Position numbers and translations under genes: made by a program. The notes below the pieces were generated by a model. That model was not told where the DNA came from. It was given only the letters and a program-made list of their open reading frames with translations, and searched no databases. From contig NJFT01000130.1 in assembly GCA_002221725.1 (NCBI GenBank), positions 1 through 64,000 on the forward strand: a DNA stretch of 64,000 nucleotides, read 5' to 3'. The stretch is from Scedosporium boydii (Eukaryota > Ascomycota > Sordariomycetes > Microascales > Microascaceae). Shown here piece after piece: positions 35,301 through 46,446 of this stretch (its first letter is position 1; each line of letters opens with the position of its first letter).

Positions 35301-36031
35301 GTATGGAAGCTCTTGCGCACTTCCTCTTCGGTGGCGTTGCGCGCCTCCTCGAGTTGCTTCCGCGCATCTTCGCTCGTCTTGGGTTGTTGTTGGCTTTGGG
35401 AGGACGACGAAGAATCGCCATCCTTGGAGGACTTGTCGGCCGCAGCGTGGCCGCCGGGAGGAGATGTTGCGGATGGAGGACCAGCCGGACTATCGGACTT
35501 GGACGGCGAAAGCAAAGAGGCGGCGGCGGCGGCAGATGCCTCGGCGATACTTTTACCCTTGATATGGGAGAGGGATGTCGTCGCTTTGGCATTGTCTTCT
35601 TCTTCTTCCTCCTCATCTTCATCGTCATCGTAATCATCTTCGTCAATGGTTCTCTTGACTTTCTTGCGCGGAGGTTCCTGTGCAGGGGTATGGTCGGTGG
35701 TGGCGGGGATCAAGGCGGCGGTAGGGGGTACAGGGGCAAGTACGGGGTGCTCAAGCTCGGCTATCGCGGCCTCGTTGTAACTGCCATCCTCGTAGAAGAG
35801 CCGCGCAATCTTCGCCTCGCTCTTGCGATAGAGATCGGCGAAGTGGGCGCGTCGGGCGTCGTCTTCGAGGTCGGATGCGTTGGATGCCTCAGGCATCAAT
35901 ACGGGGAAGTTATCAACCGGCGTCGACGTTCTGGCGACAGCATCATCGGGTTTCGACTGGGACGACCGCGCGCCGATGGAATTCGACATGGTAGGCGGCG
36001 GCCATGCGTTTTGGCCATTGGGGAAGTGCAT
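32377..36031 (-). CDS. SPT7: SAGA complex subunit Spt7 (bromodomain and histone fold)
   Basis: Three exons, 36031-34867, 34807-33639 and 33570-32377, give 1175 aa with an intact frame. The N-terminal third is disordered and contains an acidic D/E run with a basic PRKKVKR motif. A bromodomain spans about 355-455. Intron 1 splits its signature [15 protein letters not shown], and the acetyl-lysine Asn lies in NCLKYNQ. The middle has [18 protein letters not shown], characteristic of Spt7. The third exon carries a histone-fold domain (about 795-855: [20 protein letters not shown], then [17 protein letters not shown]), which in yeast pairs with Ada1 inside SAGA. A basic, Lys-rich tail follows. SAGA is the Gcn5-containing co-activator that acetylates histone H3. 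The start at 36031 was chosen for length; an in-frame ATG at 35989 is possible. Confidence 0.93.
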
Positions 36032-37093
36032 GTTTCAGTCCCCCCTTTGGATGTTGATGGGAAAAAGAACAGTGTGTGGAAGGAGGGCCCCGTCGCCATG
36101 CGCAAGGAGATGCGCCCGTGGATGGTCGGCGTTTGGTGGGGTGGATGTTGTCTACGATGGCATCTGAGGAATGAGCGACATCGAAATAGATGGAGGATGA
36201 AATTTGGCGACGAAAAAGGACTGTTGGATGGGTGGTTTGATGGACTGCGATGGATGCGTTTTGGCGTGTCTCGTTGAGGTGAGGTTAAAAGGATTTTGGA
36301 GAGGCTTGTACTATGGTACCGGTATGGTTTCCTGTTCAGTGGTAGGGGGGACTTATTTTTTTTTGGGTTCACTGGAGTCCGTAGTGGTTTGGTGGTGTCT
36401 TTTGCGGCAACATTAACAACCAGACGGCTCAATGGCTGCACTGGCTATAGAGCAGAGTACACGAGGTTACTAGTACAGCAGTCGAGCGAATTGGAAAGCG
36501 ACGGGATGCTGTAGGCCTATGTGTAAATTGGCGATATTTATTACATTAGACTCTATGCGATCACAGCACCTGCCGAGATATAAATTGCGATTTCGAAATT
36601 CTCCTCGCGTTCGCGATTCCAGCAGGGTGCATTTGCTGGCGTCTGAAGTGGCTTGTACTTTCAGGCAGTGAGGTTCGGACGACTCCGAAGAACTCCAGTT
36701 GTCCTGTGCTGGCATGGGCTTCTTCTCTGCTGACTGTGAGGTACGAAGGTACAAGTGGGCGGTCTGGGGAAACATGGGGGAAAATTCCACGTGACCTGAA
36801 GTTCGACCATGGACAGTCCTTGTACCATTGTACCTTTTTCATGCCTTGGTGGTGGACTGAGGTTACGTAGTGCATTTGCGGCGTGGTGGACCTCGTATTA
36901 CCTACCTCCCATGAAGCTTGAAGGAATGTGTCTCATCTCACAATGAAGACCTTCAGGCAACCAATACTCCACCTCGATTCTTCTTCCAAGACCTCGTTAT
37001 CGGCCGAGTAAGCTTAACTCGACACCCATCGCCTTAAAAAAAAGAAATACACTCGGCCAATTTAGAAAGCTCAGAGTCCACATCGCATTCACG
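36032..37093. other. Divergent intergenic region between SPT7 and the VanZ-like gene
   Basis: This contains both promoters. A CACGTGACC element occurs at about 36788. A T-tract lies at about 36355-36364. Short ORFs here lack domains. Confidence 0.5.
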
Positions 37094-37882
37094 ATGCGAA
37101 TACGATTCCCGTTCGCAGGTATGCAGGAAGCTCTCCCTCAGGCCACATAGCTCAAGCATCAGCGACCCAGCCCCTCAAAATCCCCAGGGAAATAAAGGAT
37201 GCTATAATACCGCCATAATTTCATTCCAGTTCCATTTGCGCTAATCCGGTGATTTTATCCTTTCTAAACAGGGATCTTCTTCGTCCTCCTCCTAATCCTC
37301 GGCTACGTCGGCCTAACCCCCCTCCAACTCACCACCCACATCAACGACAAATTCCTCCACTTCCTCAGCTTCTTCCTCCTCACCCTCGCCTTCTACTGGA
37401 TCATCGACACCAACCGCCGCCGCACTCTCAACCTCACTCTCACAATCTGCACCTTCGGCCTCGGCGTCGGCTCCGAGTTCCTCCAGAGCATCCTCCCCAA
37501 CGGCCGCACCTTTGACGTCTTCGACATCGTCGCCAACGTCGTCGGGAGTCTTTTGGCTTTGGCCCTATGCACGTGGTATCATCAGCGCATGCTCGAGCGG
37601 AGGAGGCAGAGGAGGCAGTATAATGCCGTTCCGGGGAGCGATGAGGCCGATTTGGAGCTAGGGGAGGGTCATGAGAGTGGGGTTGTGGATGGGTCGGAGG
37701 AGGATGGTGCGGGTCCTTCTTCGAGGACGTTGGAGGAGGAGGTGGATAATTGGGATGAGAATGCGTTGGATGATTGGGATGATGAGGACGCTGGAGACGC
37801 AGATGCCAGCGGGAAGGCGGGTGGGAAGGCGAATGGGAATGGGGCTGAGAGTGGTGATATTGGAGATGCGAAGAGGGATTGA
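37094..37882 (+). CDS. VanZ-like integral membrane protein
   Basis: Two exons, 37094-37118 and 37272-37882, give 211 aa. The 153-nt intron has donor GTATGC and acceptor AACAG preceded by CTAA. The short first exon encodes MRIRFPFA and completes the first membrane helix (GIFFVLLLILGYVGLTPLQL). Two or three more helices follow (FLHFLSFFLLTLAFYWIID, TLTICTFGLGVGSEFLQSIL and DIVANVVGSLLALALCTWYH). KFLHFLSFF, SEFLQ and FDVFDIVAN match the VanZ/YfkA-like fold. The C-terminal half is an acidic, disordered cytosolic tail (EEDGAG, DNWDENALDDWDDEDAGD). In bacteria VanZ confers low-level teicoplanin tolerance, but fungal members have no established function. Codon use in the tail is visibly less GC-rich than in the membrane part. 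Confidence 0.82.
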
Positions 37883-38212
37883 AGAGGCTGCCTGGGTAGT
37901 ACGCTTTGACTGCTTCGTGAAGTCCATTTGTCATCTTGTTTCATGAAACTTGCGTTTTTATCGATGATTTTACTTCTTTGGGAGGATATTCCGGGACCAA
38001 AAACACCAGGACGGCGCATTACAGGATGGGGGGCATTCTTTCATTTCATCGGGGGCGCCCTTCGAGCGCACAATTTACGAGCTATGTTTGTGTATCAACG
38101 GTATCAAAAGATAAAAAGTCGAATAGATTCTATTATCCAAACCCGCTGGTTCCACGTAGGTATCTATATTAGAGATTAAAAATGCACTTTCTCTTCCTTC
38201 AAAGAACGTTGA
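37883..38212. other. Short convergent spacer
   Basis: The 330 bp between the VanZ-like and reductase genes probably contain both polyadenylation regions. Nothing else is recognisable. Confidence 0.5.
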
Positions 38213-40184
38213 TCACCACCCAAAACTCTCGTTATGCCAAAACACATCCCTCCCCTTGGCCACCCAAATGCCAACATGCTCCCTGACCCTCAACCCCATC
38301 TGTCCTGGCCCGCACACCAAAACAGCGACCCTCTCATCCGCACCACCACTCTTAAACACGTCATCAACAAACCTCTTCAAATCCGGCCTCTTCCTCCTCC
38401 GCAACTGGCGTTCCGCCCTCGAAAGCTCCTTTCCGCTGCTGTTCATATCCGAGAGCGGGATATCAGCAGAAGAACTCCGAGAGGTCGTCTCGGACGAGTA
38501 GTCGTCGCCGGTCGAGTTGAGAGATGTGCTGCTGTTGCTATTGCCTGTAACGAAAACATGAATGGAGGGGTTTTCGAGGATGGATGCTACATTCTCAGGG
38601 GAAGAGTGTGGCGACGTTGATGAGTCGGAGAGGGAGAGAGCCCAGGAGATCTCGTCGGGGTTTCGGACGGCCCAGACAAGTTCGACGTTGGCATCGGGAT
38701 CGTCCGCTTTCAGAGCCTTAAAGATGGGAAAGGCAAAGGTGGCGCCGACTCCACCAGCCACGAGGAGAACCCTGTCGGCGCGCCCAGCGGCGAGAGTTGG
38801 GAAATGCTTGGCGAGCGTGCCGTAAGGGCCCTCGATGGACAGCGGAACTCGACTTTTGAAAGTTTCGGGGCCAGTAGCATCATTACCAGCTCTCTCGTTG
38901 CCAAGCTGCAGTAGTCGCGCAGTCATGGGACCGCCCATGTGTCTTGCGACAAGTGTGAGCTCGCCATTCACATGATCAACGTTGGCCACGGTAAAGGGGT
39001 TAAATAAAAACTCGAAAAGCATAGGGAAAGATTTAGACGAGCAGCTGAATTTTGGTCTCGCGCCGTTGGGAATGCTTAGGTAGACGTGCGAACCAGGTCG
39101 CTCGCCGAACTGGCGGATCTTGGGCTCTGGCAAGGCGGCCGAAATCTTGACGAGGTTGGTTCCCGGAACGATCTCGACCGTAGCCGAGGCCGTAGCAGTA
39201 GTGAGTTTTCTCACGATCAAATCAACCACGAACAGCACGATAGATGCGAGGATATAGATCCTCGCAGGCTTCGCATGGACAAAGATCAAAGCCGGAGTAA
39301 CAAACACAACAGACAGATGAGTAATGAAGAAGAGCCTATAGGACCACCGCTGAATAACGGTCATGGAAGTAGCATAGAGGAGATGAAAGACGATGAGAGC
39401 GAAGAAGCCGGCGAAGACGTTGGGCTCGAAGAGGCGTTGGGGGAAAATGCCGGCAGCGAAGAAGAACTTGAAGTAGAAGAGCATGTGCAGCCAGAGGAAG
39501 ATGAAGATGAGGCGGCCGAGGACGCGGTGGAAGCGGTTGAGGTGTTCGTGGGAGGAGCGGAAGGCGAAGGCGTAGGGGTTAATGGCTTTGAAGGAGAGGA
39601 GGTGTTGGATGGGGAGTTGGGAGACGGCGATGATGCCGAAGCGTTTGGTGAGGTGGAGGAAGTCTGGAAAGAGGTTAGAGAAGACTATGTATAGGCCACA
39701 CAGTCGGAAACTCTTCGAAAGCAAGTTGCAAAAATGAGACGGATATAAACACGTAGCTGGATGCATGGAACTAATATCACCACTCACCTTGGCCAGTTTC
39801 TCGGACACACAGCACCGAGAGCCAGATGAACCAAACAAGACCAAACACCCACTCATCCCTCTGACCACAGAGCCATCCAAAAATGAACACAGGCTCGGAA
39901 AGCCACCACTTTGCCCTTTGGAAGAGCCGACGTAGAGCGCCGCGCTTCCGGCGACCAGCGTGAGGTTTCGCCAACTCGGATTCGGACACGGCATGATACG
40001 GAGCTGGTTTTGGCGAGGATAGAGTAGCCCAAACCCAGCTGGCAAGCCGGAAAAGCAAGACGACTACAATTGGGGCCAGGGAAGACGCAAGGGCATATCT
40101 CCCATACCGGTCCAAGGTTGCGCGGCGGGCTATCTTGTCCTCCTTGGTGGGATGGAGGTTGATCTCGAATTCCCACCACGCCAT
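38213..40184 (-). CDS. Ferric reductase / NADPH oxidase-type transmembrane flavocytochrome
   Basis: Two exons, 40184-39788 and 39663-38213, give 615 aa. The 124-nt intron (donor GTGAGT, acceptor TTCCAG) joins VRETGQ to DFLHLTKRFG. The chosen ATG begins MAWWEFEINLHP. An N-terminal membrane segment is followed by the heme-binding helices, with His pairs in RFHRVLGRLIFIFLWLHML and FHLLYATS...FFITH. The FAD domain has GERPGSHVYLSIP and FNPFTVAN. The NADPH domain has LLVAGGVGATFAFPIF and VLVCGPGQMG. A Ser-rich insertion sits before the last strand, and the protein ends in FWHNESFGW. It should move electrons from cytosolic NADPH through FAD and heme across a membrane, most likely to reduce Fe(III) or Cu(II) chelates. 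The FAD motif reads NPFT rather than the usual HPFT. The exact FRE/AIM14 subclass is undetermined. Confidence 0.88.
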
Positions 40185-41723
40185 GGCGGTTAGGTGCGTC
40201 CGGAGCGGCCGCAGGACGAGAAAAAAAACCTGACGAGGCGGGCTTGCCAATCAATCCAAGTTAAGCGTGCGAAGGAAGACCCGGTTCAGAAAATACAATT
40301 GGGTACATATACAGGGGATGTTGAGAAATGGCCAAGAAGGAAGGTGCGATACGATGAAGTGTCTTGATGGTAAATCGATGCGAAATTCGGCCAAAAGAAT
40401 CGGATCCAGCAGCAACAATACGTACTTCGTAGGACAAGGATCGGGATCAGGACGGTGAATGGTGAATGGTGAAATCAGAATTATTAATTGGCATCGAGGT
40501 ACGATACAGTGCGAGCTGACATCTATGGATGCCAGGCCTCGTTGATTCTCTGGCCTTTTCTTCTCTATTTTCTCCTCTAGTCTCTGTCTTCATCAAATTT
40601 TCGTCGTTCGTGGTCAAGCTTGTCCTCATCACCGTGTCTCGAGAAGAATCCCTCTTCACTACGATGACGTTGAAACCAGGAACAGGGAAGGATCGGACGG
40701 AATCCAGGATCGTGGAGTTGAGCTTGCGGCTCCCTGGCACTGGCGCCATTGAGGCGACCAGGAACCGGGAATCTGGCGGACCCTGGGATTAAACCGGAAA
40801 TTAATTGACACGCTGGTTATTGGCTCGTCCACGCCGGGAATGTCCCTTTTGGGAAACTTTTGCACTTTTTGACGCCGGGAATTATTTTTAGCTTGAGCTT
40901 TAGCCCCATGTCCGATTTTTTGGCTTCTGGACTTGCTGTCTATTTTCCTCTTGCCCTCTTCACCATCCAGAATCCGGGAGGACGAAGTAGATTGGATTAT
41001 GCAACATTGGAACACTGGCGTTGGCACTTGATACCCGTGGTCGCAGCTACACCGGGCCGGTCCGCACGACGGGATTAAGGATGGCAACAGCAGTAACGTA
41101 ACAGTAACAGTAACAGTAACGGTAATAGCACGTCTAGTGCACGTTGCCAAGGTAGAAACCAGGAGTCTGGAGCTCTAAGTCGATTGTAAAACGGTATTCC
41201 CAATCACCATTGATCCCAGATCCCGGATCCTGGCAGCGGACAACACCTTTTTGAAGAGCACTCGTTGCCTCTAGAATATATCGGAAAGACATTTACAGAT
41301 GTTAAGCTACAGGGATGTCTCGTCCAAAATCCCACTGCTTGTAGTTGACCCTACTAGAGTCTCCTTTCTTCTACGAGCTCTACGAACTCCATGATCCTGA
41401 TACTTGGTATTTGGGAGCTAGATGCCAACAAAGGAGGACTTGGAGAGACCTCAGTGCGCAATGCATCTTACCCGCCAGCGACAAACAGGTAATCCCTGCC
41501 ATCCCTGCCATGTTCCTTTCTTCGGGCCGCCGTCGCGTTCGACCTTGGACAAGGACAAACGGTAGGAAGCGAGCAAAGAGAGTACAGCTAGGCATAAAGG
41601 CGGAAGAGTATATATATAAAGCTCCAGCTCATAAGAAGTATTCTGTTTTCCTCAGTCCTTCAGTCTATACCCTCCTCCTCATTCATACTCTCACCCTCAC
41701 CCTTATATATTCCTCTATCAAAG
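40185..41723. other. Intergenic region (1.5 kb)
   Basis: This lies between divergent genes. It contains the hexamer repeat at 41090-41126, and just upstream of 41724 a TATATATAAA element with CT-rich leader sequence. No gene is supported. Confidence 0.5.
41090..41126. repeat. AGTAAC hexamer tandem repeat
   Basis: About six slightly imperfect copies of AGTAAC in the intergenic region. This is a simple tandem repeat of unknown role. Confidence 0.8.
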
Positions 41724-44268
41724 ATGCCCGTCATGTCTTACTATACAGCACTCGACGTATGCAACTTGCTAAACAGTGTGCAGCCCGATTCTTCTCTGAC
41801 ACCCGAGGTTCAGAGCGTCATTTCCATCATCGGTAAGTTCCTTTTGTGCATGTGTTTATATCGACCCTTTCAAACCTTTCTGATTGTCCTGCCCGATGTT
41901 CCAGATGCCATTGATCAATGGTTTCAGTCCCAGTCCCATCAAGCTTCTACAATTCTTGATATCATCGATATATGTCTCCAGTGTGGGCCCGAAGTTATGT
42001 CTCATGGCTGGCACTACTTCCGCTTCTTGTTCAACCCAGATCCGACTGTCGCTGAAGCCGAATGGAATGAGGTCTTGGCTACCAGGCGATCCATCCCTGG
42101 CCCCTCGGGGCTCTTGCAGCAGGAAGGATCTAACTCCGAGCTGGCCTCAACTTCGACTCCGACTGGTCAAGGTACAACGCAACTCCCCAACTGAATCCAT
42201 CTCGGGTTAACTCATGGAACATTACCATGGGTGGCTGTATACTCAGGACCACTTGCTCACCGAAGCCACGATTATAGATCTCGACCAGCTCTTTACCACC
42301 CCCGCGTTTTCTTCTTCCCCTGCTGGACAGCTAGAGCATTATCACCGATGGCAAACGAACCCGAATCTATTTTCATTGGAACCGCAAGACACTGGTGAGA
42401 CCATGTCCGAACTGGAGCGGCCCAGTGCAGACACGCCGGCGTTCGAAACGGCTTTGTCCCGGGGTTTTCCGGAATCATCAACACCGCAGAAAAGAAAGAA
42501 GTCTCCTCACAGACCGACTTCAATCTTCGAAAGTCAGGAGCCGCAGGCGAAACGGCAAAAGAAAAATTCGGAACCTCAACTTCTAAGCCCCATCTTGGAA
42601 CCTCTTCGCGGCTCTGAAGAGCCCCAACAGCTCCCGCCAACAGGACCTTACCAAGGCCAGCTCTTCTCAGGAAACAACCCATAGTTGGGCACTTTCCCCG
42701 AAGCCGGCTTTCTTCATTCTCTCAATACTAGCCCGTTTCCAGCTCCGGATCCAATCCCGACGCCTGCCCAGCCGCTGGATAATGATTTCCATTTCGGTAT
42801 ACTTTCAACTTCACCTTCTTTTCTTCGCGTTTCATATCTCTAATTTCTTATGTTTTATTTTCATTTCGCGTATGAAAGGTGAATGCTGACTTTTGTTGGA
42901 CGAGAAGACGCTTTGCCAGACGAAGTGATTGCGTCGGAGGGGCTGCCTTGGTGTTTCCCACTTGGACCAGCTGCTAGCCTCCATCTTCCTGCCGAGGGTG
43001 ACGCCCTTGAGGATCTCCTGGATACATTCAGAAAGGCTTCTCTTTTCGCAACCCCAGACGCCGAGAGTAGCTTCGGTCTTGGTGAGGATGCCACTCACGT
43101 CTCCCAACAGTCTCAAACCTTCACGACTCCTGGCCAGTCGGCACCTCCAACGCCAATGAGCCACGACATCCGAGCCAAAGCCCGGCGAGGCGTCAAGAAA
43201 CCCGGAACCCTTGGAAACCGACCAAAGAGCCACCAAGGTGTGCGATTGTGGGACCTACTTCGGGAAAAGACTTCTGATTTCCAAGGACACATCCGAGGCT
43301 CCGAGCACTTTCAGCAAGTCCTCGATGCCTACGTCAACATGGAGCGTTACGAAGTTGAAGGAGGAGCAGAGGATACATCTCTGCCTGTCACGGACGAGCA
43401 GAAGAAGGGGAGAGTTGCTGAGCTCTATGCCGCCATTCTGGATTTCGGCGACTTTCCCGAGGATTCAAAAAAAGTCCAACCGCTCTGCGCCCGGGACAAG
43501 CTCTCCAAGGAGGCCGCGGTAGACCTAGCGGATATTGAACTCGAAATGCTCTGTTGGGAGGTTTTGGTGAGTTCCAAGTTCCATCCCCTTTCGAAGAAGT
43601 GATACCATGACGGGGTGAATGTTGACCCGACTCACCTTCTACCTTTTTGAAACTCTTCCCAACTTACAATCCTTTAGGAGGCTGCGATCAAGAGCCAACG
43701 AGGAGAACCTTCGATCAAACGATGGTCTAGTACCGCAGAGAATACTTGGGAGGAATCCTATACCTTCGGCGGGAGATTGGGGGCTATTTGTGAGAGTCTA
43801 AAGGCAAGTTTGAGATGCAAAGCAGTCTTCCATGTTAGTCTCACTAGACTTACAGTCCTCGCTGACGAATACCTTTATTTTTTCCCCAGACTCATAAAAG
43901 GATTCTCAAATCCCTGGTACAAGGGTCTTGGGTTACTCGTTTGGCGAACGACCCCGTCAAGGAAAGGAAGGCAAGTCATAATTCATCTCTCTATATCTGT
44001 CTTTACACTTTCCTTTTCGCCACCTCCGCGCCGGCAACTTATTCCATGTCGTGGACTCCCTGGTAACTTGGCTCAAACGCCGGAAGCCCTGAGGTCAATC
44101 ACCAAGGACTAACCGCATTCGTAGCGAAAACAAGCGAACTTGAGGAGCAATAACCGCCGAAAGGCGCAGTCTTTAACTCCTGCTGGTAAGGAGATTAAGG
44201 AGCGGTCGACCTCACCTTGGACTTTGGATATCGGGGATTTCTCTGGTACTTTTTTGGCTAGGATATAA
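41724..44268 (+). CDS. Fungus-specific multi-exon gene, interrupted by an in-frame TAG (possible pseudogene)
   Basis: My model has seven exons: 41724-41832, 41905-42171, about 42278-42796, 42920-43566, 43678-43803, 43890-43970 and 44125-44268. The lengths sum to 631 codons in one frame. The N-terminus is MPVMSYYTALDVCNLLNSVQ. The middle is disordered with a basic PQAKRQKK motif. The C-terminal exons look conserved: VRLWDLLREKTSDFQGHIRG, ELEMLCWEVL, FGGRLGAICESLK, SLVQGSWVTRLANDPVKER and NNRRKAQS. This pattern recalls a family expanded in plant-associated sordariomycetes, function unknown. There are two oddities. TAG at 42682-42684 interrupts exon 3, yet coding-like sequence in the same frame (LGTFPEAGFLHSLNTSPFPA) runs on to a splice site that restores the next exon. 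The last two introns begin with GC, not GT. The exon 3 acceptor is uncertain (42266 or 42278). Confidence 0.6.
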
Positions 44269-44669
44269 TCGGAACGTATTGATTCGCGTTGCGCCAGAAC
44301 TAGAGAAGGCCCCAACAATACCCTCAACTTTCCCGGTATCTACGTTGTGTTCATTCTCATTGAGGGAAGTCTGTTCGTCACTACAGGGATTAGCTTAGAT
44401 ATGGCCGATTTTTTTTATTCTTACTAGGTGGCTATGGGATTTTGCTGATACAAGCGAGACAGACACACGATGTCCTGTACTTGGGCATGTTCCGATCACC
44501 TTCGACATAGACAGCTCAACACTGTCGTGATAACCCACATCGCTTCACACCGGCCGATCTAGGAGCAAGTGGTCCATCGTACGAACACACAAGACACATC
44601 TTGAGTTCCACCGAAGAGCGCAAAAGGGCAAAAAGAAAAAAAAAAAAAAAATGAAAAGGGGCAAAAAGA

Positions 44670-44788
44670 ACATACAACACCAGGGATTCGCTGGTCGTCA
44701 CCGACCCAACTACTAGTCTGGCGCTTCGCAGCTTGTGTACAGGGGAGCGGACGGGACCCTCAATTGTCTGCGAGCTATGGTCGTATGT
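44670..44788 (-). rRNA. 5S rRNA: 5S ribosomal RNA gene, copy 1
   Basis: A 119-nt sequence read on the minus strand begins ACATACGACCATAG and ends GGTGTTGTATGT. It contains GTCCCGTCCGCTC, the internal-promoter region AGTAGTTGGGTCGGTGACGA and CCAGCGAATCCCTGG, all hallmarks of ascomycete 5S rRNA. The 5' and 3' ends pair as helix I. It is identical over all 119 nt to the copy at 49160-49278. A run of five T on the transcribed strand (44663-44667) starts 3 nt after the end and would stop RNA polymerase III. RNA polymerase III transcribes it with TFIIIA/B/C. The product joins the large ribosomal subunit. Confidence 0.9.
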
Positions 44789-44824
44789 ACTAGGACATAC
44801 TCTAAGACTGGACTATATCCTTTG
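44789..44824 (-). promoter_or_regulatory. Conserved 5' flank of 5S copy 1 (TATA at about -29)
   Basis: These 36 nt upstream of the 5S start are shared with the flank of copy 2 except for two transitions. A TATA at about -29 matches the upstream element known to be needed for Neurospora 5S transcription. Beyond 36 nt the two copies diverge completely. Confidence 0.7.
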
Positions 44825-44934
44825 CCAGTTTGAGTCTTCTCTGTTTGGAAGCGGTGTGACGTCATTGAAGCAAATGAGCTTCCTCGGTCAATTCACTGCA
44901 GTCGGCACTCGCCCCCTTCTTCCTACCACAAAAG

Positions 44935-46054
44935 ATGGTCGCATTCTTCCATAACAAGCCTCAGTGCGATCAGTTCGCCGAGGCGCATTTCGGCGGCCCA
45001 GTCGAGCCCGTCAGATCCCAAGGCGCCTTCAGCTACACCGTGATAGCTGGCGATGGCAAGGTCATCGTGCAGTTCCGGGAAAAGGGCTCACCGTTGCCGG
45101 ACCCGGACTCGCAGCTGTTTCGGGTGTTTGCCGGCGCGCACCCTGGTATTGTTATGCGGCACGAATATCACGCGACGGTCGGTGCGCTCAAGGCTTATTC
45201 GATGCCCAGACTTCAGGGCGATACCGTTATCGAGGCTTGGGGATCGTTTGAACTGGAACCGGATAGGCGGTTGGTTCTTGCAGAGGATCTAGCAAAGTAT
45301 GCGTGTTTGAAAGCAGCCCACGTCCACCAAGGCCCCCCTTCGAGGGAGAAGCAAACGACTGACATTGGCACTCAGGTTCTATGTAAGGTCTCTACAAGCC
45401 GCACGGGACTCTATCAGCATAGGACTCGAAGAGCGCGGTCCCATTGCTCGTTCATGTCTAGATAGACTTGATAATCTTCGCGGTACACTTCCCGATCGCC
45501 TCGAGCCCGCCATCGAATGCGTGCGGAACCACATGGACGCGTTCTTCGACCCAAACACCGGATATCCCCTAGTCCCCATCCACGGTGACTTAAGCCCACT
45601 GAACATACTCGTAAACAAGGACACGGGCAAGCTTACGGGTGTCATTGACACCGCCGAGTTGAGTTTCCTGCCATTCGGGTTCGACTTCTACGCTATCGAC
45701 AACATCGTGGGCGAATGGAGCCCAGAGGGGTGGATAGAGTACGATGACGCGCTGGCGGTGAGGGACCACTTCTGGACCACGCTTGTGTCACTCGCACAAC
45801 TGTCCGATGCCGAAGTAGAGAATGTCAAGGTAGCCTGGCTGGTGGGGATCCTGTTTCGCTACGGCACGGGAGTTAACGCCGGATTCCCTGGCATGTTGGG
45901 GCTTCGGAATGATTCCTGCGAAATATGCATCCAGATCCTCGATGGGCTGCTTGAAGCTGGATGGCATGCAGTCCCTGCTCGTGACGGATCACCTATCGAC
46001 GAAGACCATCTTAGGGAGGTAGTTCGTCGCTTGCTAGATTCCCACAATTCGTAG
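44935..46054 (+). CDS. APH-family kinase-like protein within the 5S-bounded block
   Basis: Two exons, 44935-45296 and 45376-46054, give 346 aa. The 79-nt intron (donor GTATGC, acceptor CTCAG) joins LAEDLAK to FYVRSLQAARD. The catalytic loop is VPIHGDLSPLNILVN (HGD with N five residues later). The metal-binding site is GVIDTAEL, and FGFDFYAIDNIVGEWSPEGW follows. These are diagnostic of the aminoglycoside phosphotransferase/choline-kinase-like fold, although the N-lobe is short. The substrate is unknown. It differs clearly from the APH-like protein at 17310-18572, so it is not a recent duplicate of it. The start codon lies 146 bp from the divergently transcribed 5S gene, so the two promoters share this interval. 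Confidence 0.82.
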
Positions 46055-46073
46055 CCTTTTTAAGACGGTCTCG

Positions 46074-46131
46074 TAATCGGCCATGGGTGCGAAGTAACAA
46101 TTAAAGTCCATTGTCGCTCCCATACCGATTA
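46074..46131. repeat. Imperfect 18-bp inverted repeat after the APH-like gene
   Basis: TAATCGGCCATGGGTGCGA (46074-46092) pairs with TCGCTCCCATACCGATTA (46114-46131), with two interruptions and a 21-nt loop. It lies 19 bp after the stop codon. It may help 3'-end formation or be the remnant of a small inverted-repeat element. Confidence 0.5.
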
Positions 46132-46446
46132 TGGAATACCACATCGTAACAACAGAATAGTCGAAATGGCTTCGAACAATTTTGGTCGTCACGATCGCGG
46201 TCTTTGCTTAGCTAAATATTTACGTAATCACGGGAGTGGATGGCAGCCGTTGCCTGGTGGACAAGATTAAGACGTGTCAAGCCAAACGCGTCAATCCAAT
46301 CATCCTGACTTCCTGAGTTGCTCCTTGCTGGGTTGTGCGGGAGGTCTAGATGCTCAGCCAGGTCTCCCTAGCCTTAACGCTGCTGACCTTAACCTCATTT
46401 CGCTCATCTCCTCGGAGAAACAGCCACCCCATCAAACCCTCGGCTC

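Noticed and set aside
35156..36277. 373-codon plus-strand open frame
   Set aside because: Antisense to the first SPT7 exon, with low-complexity Gly/Arg/Val content.
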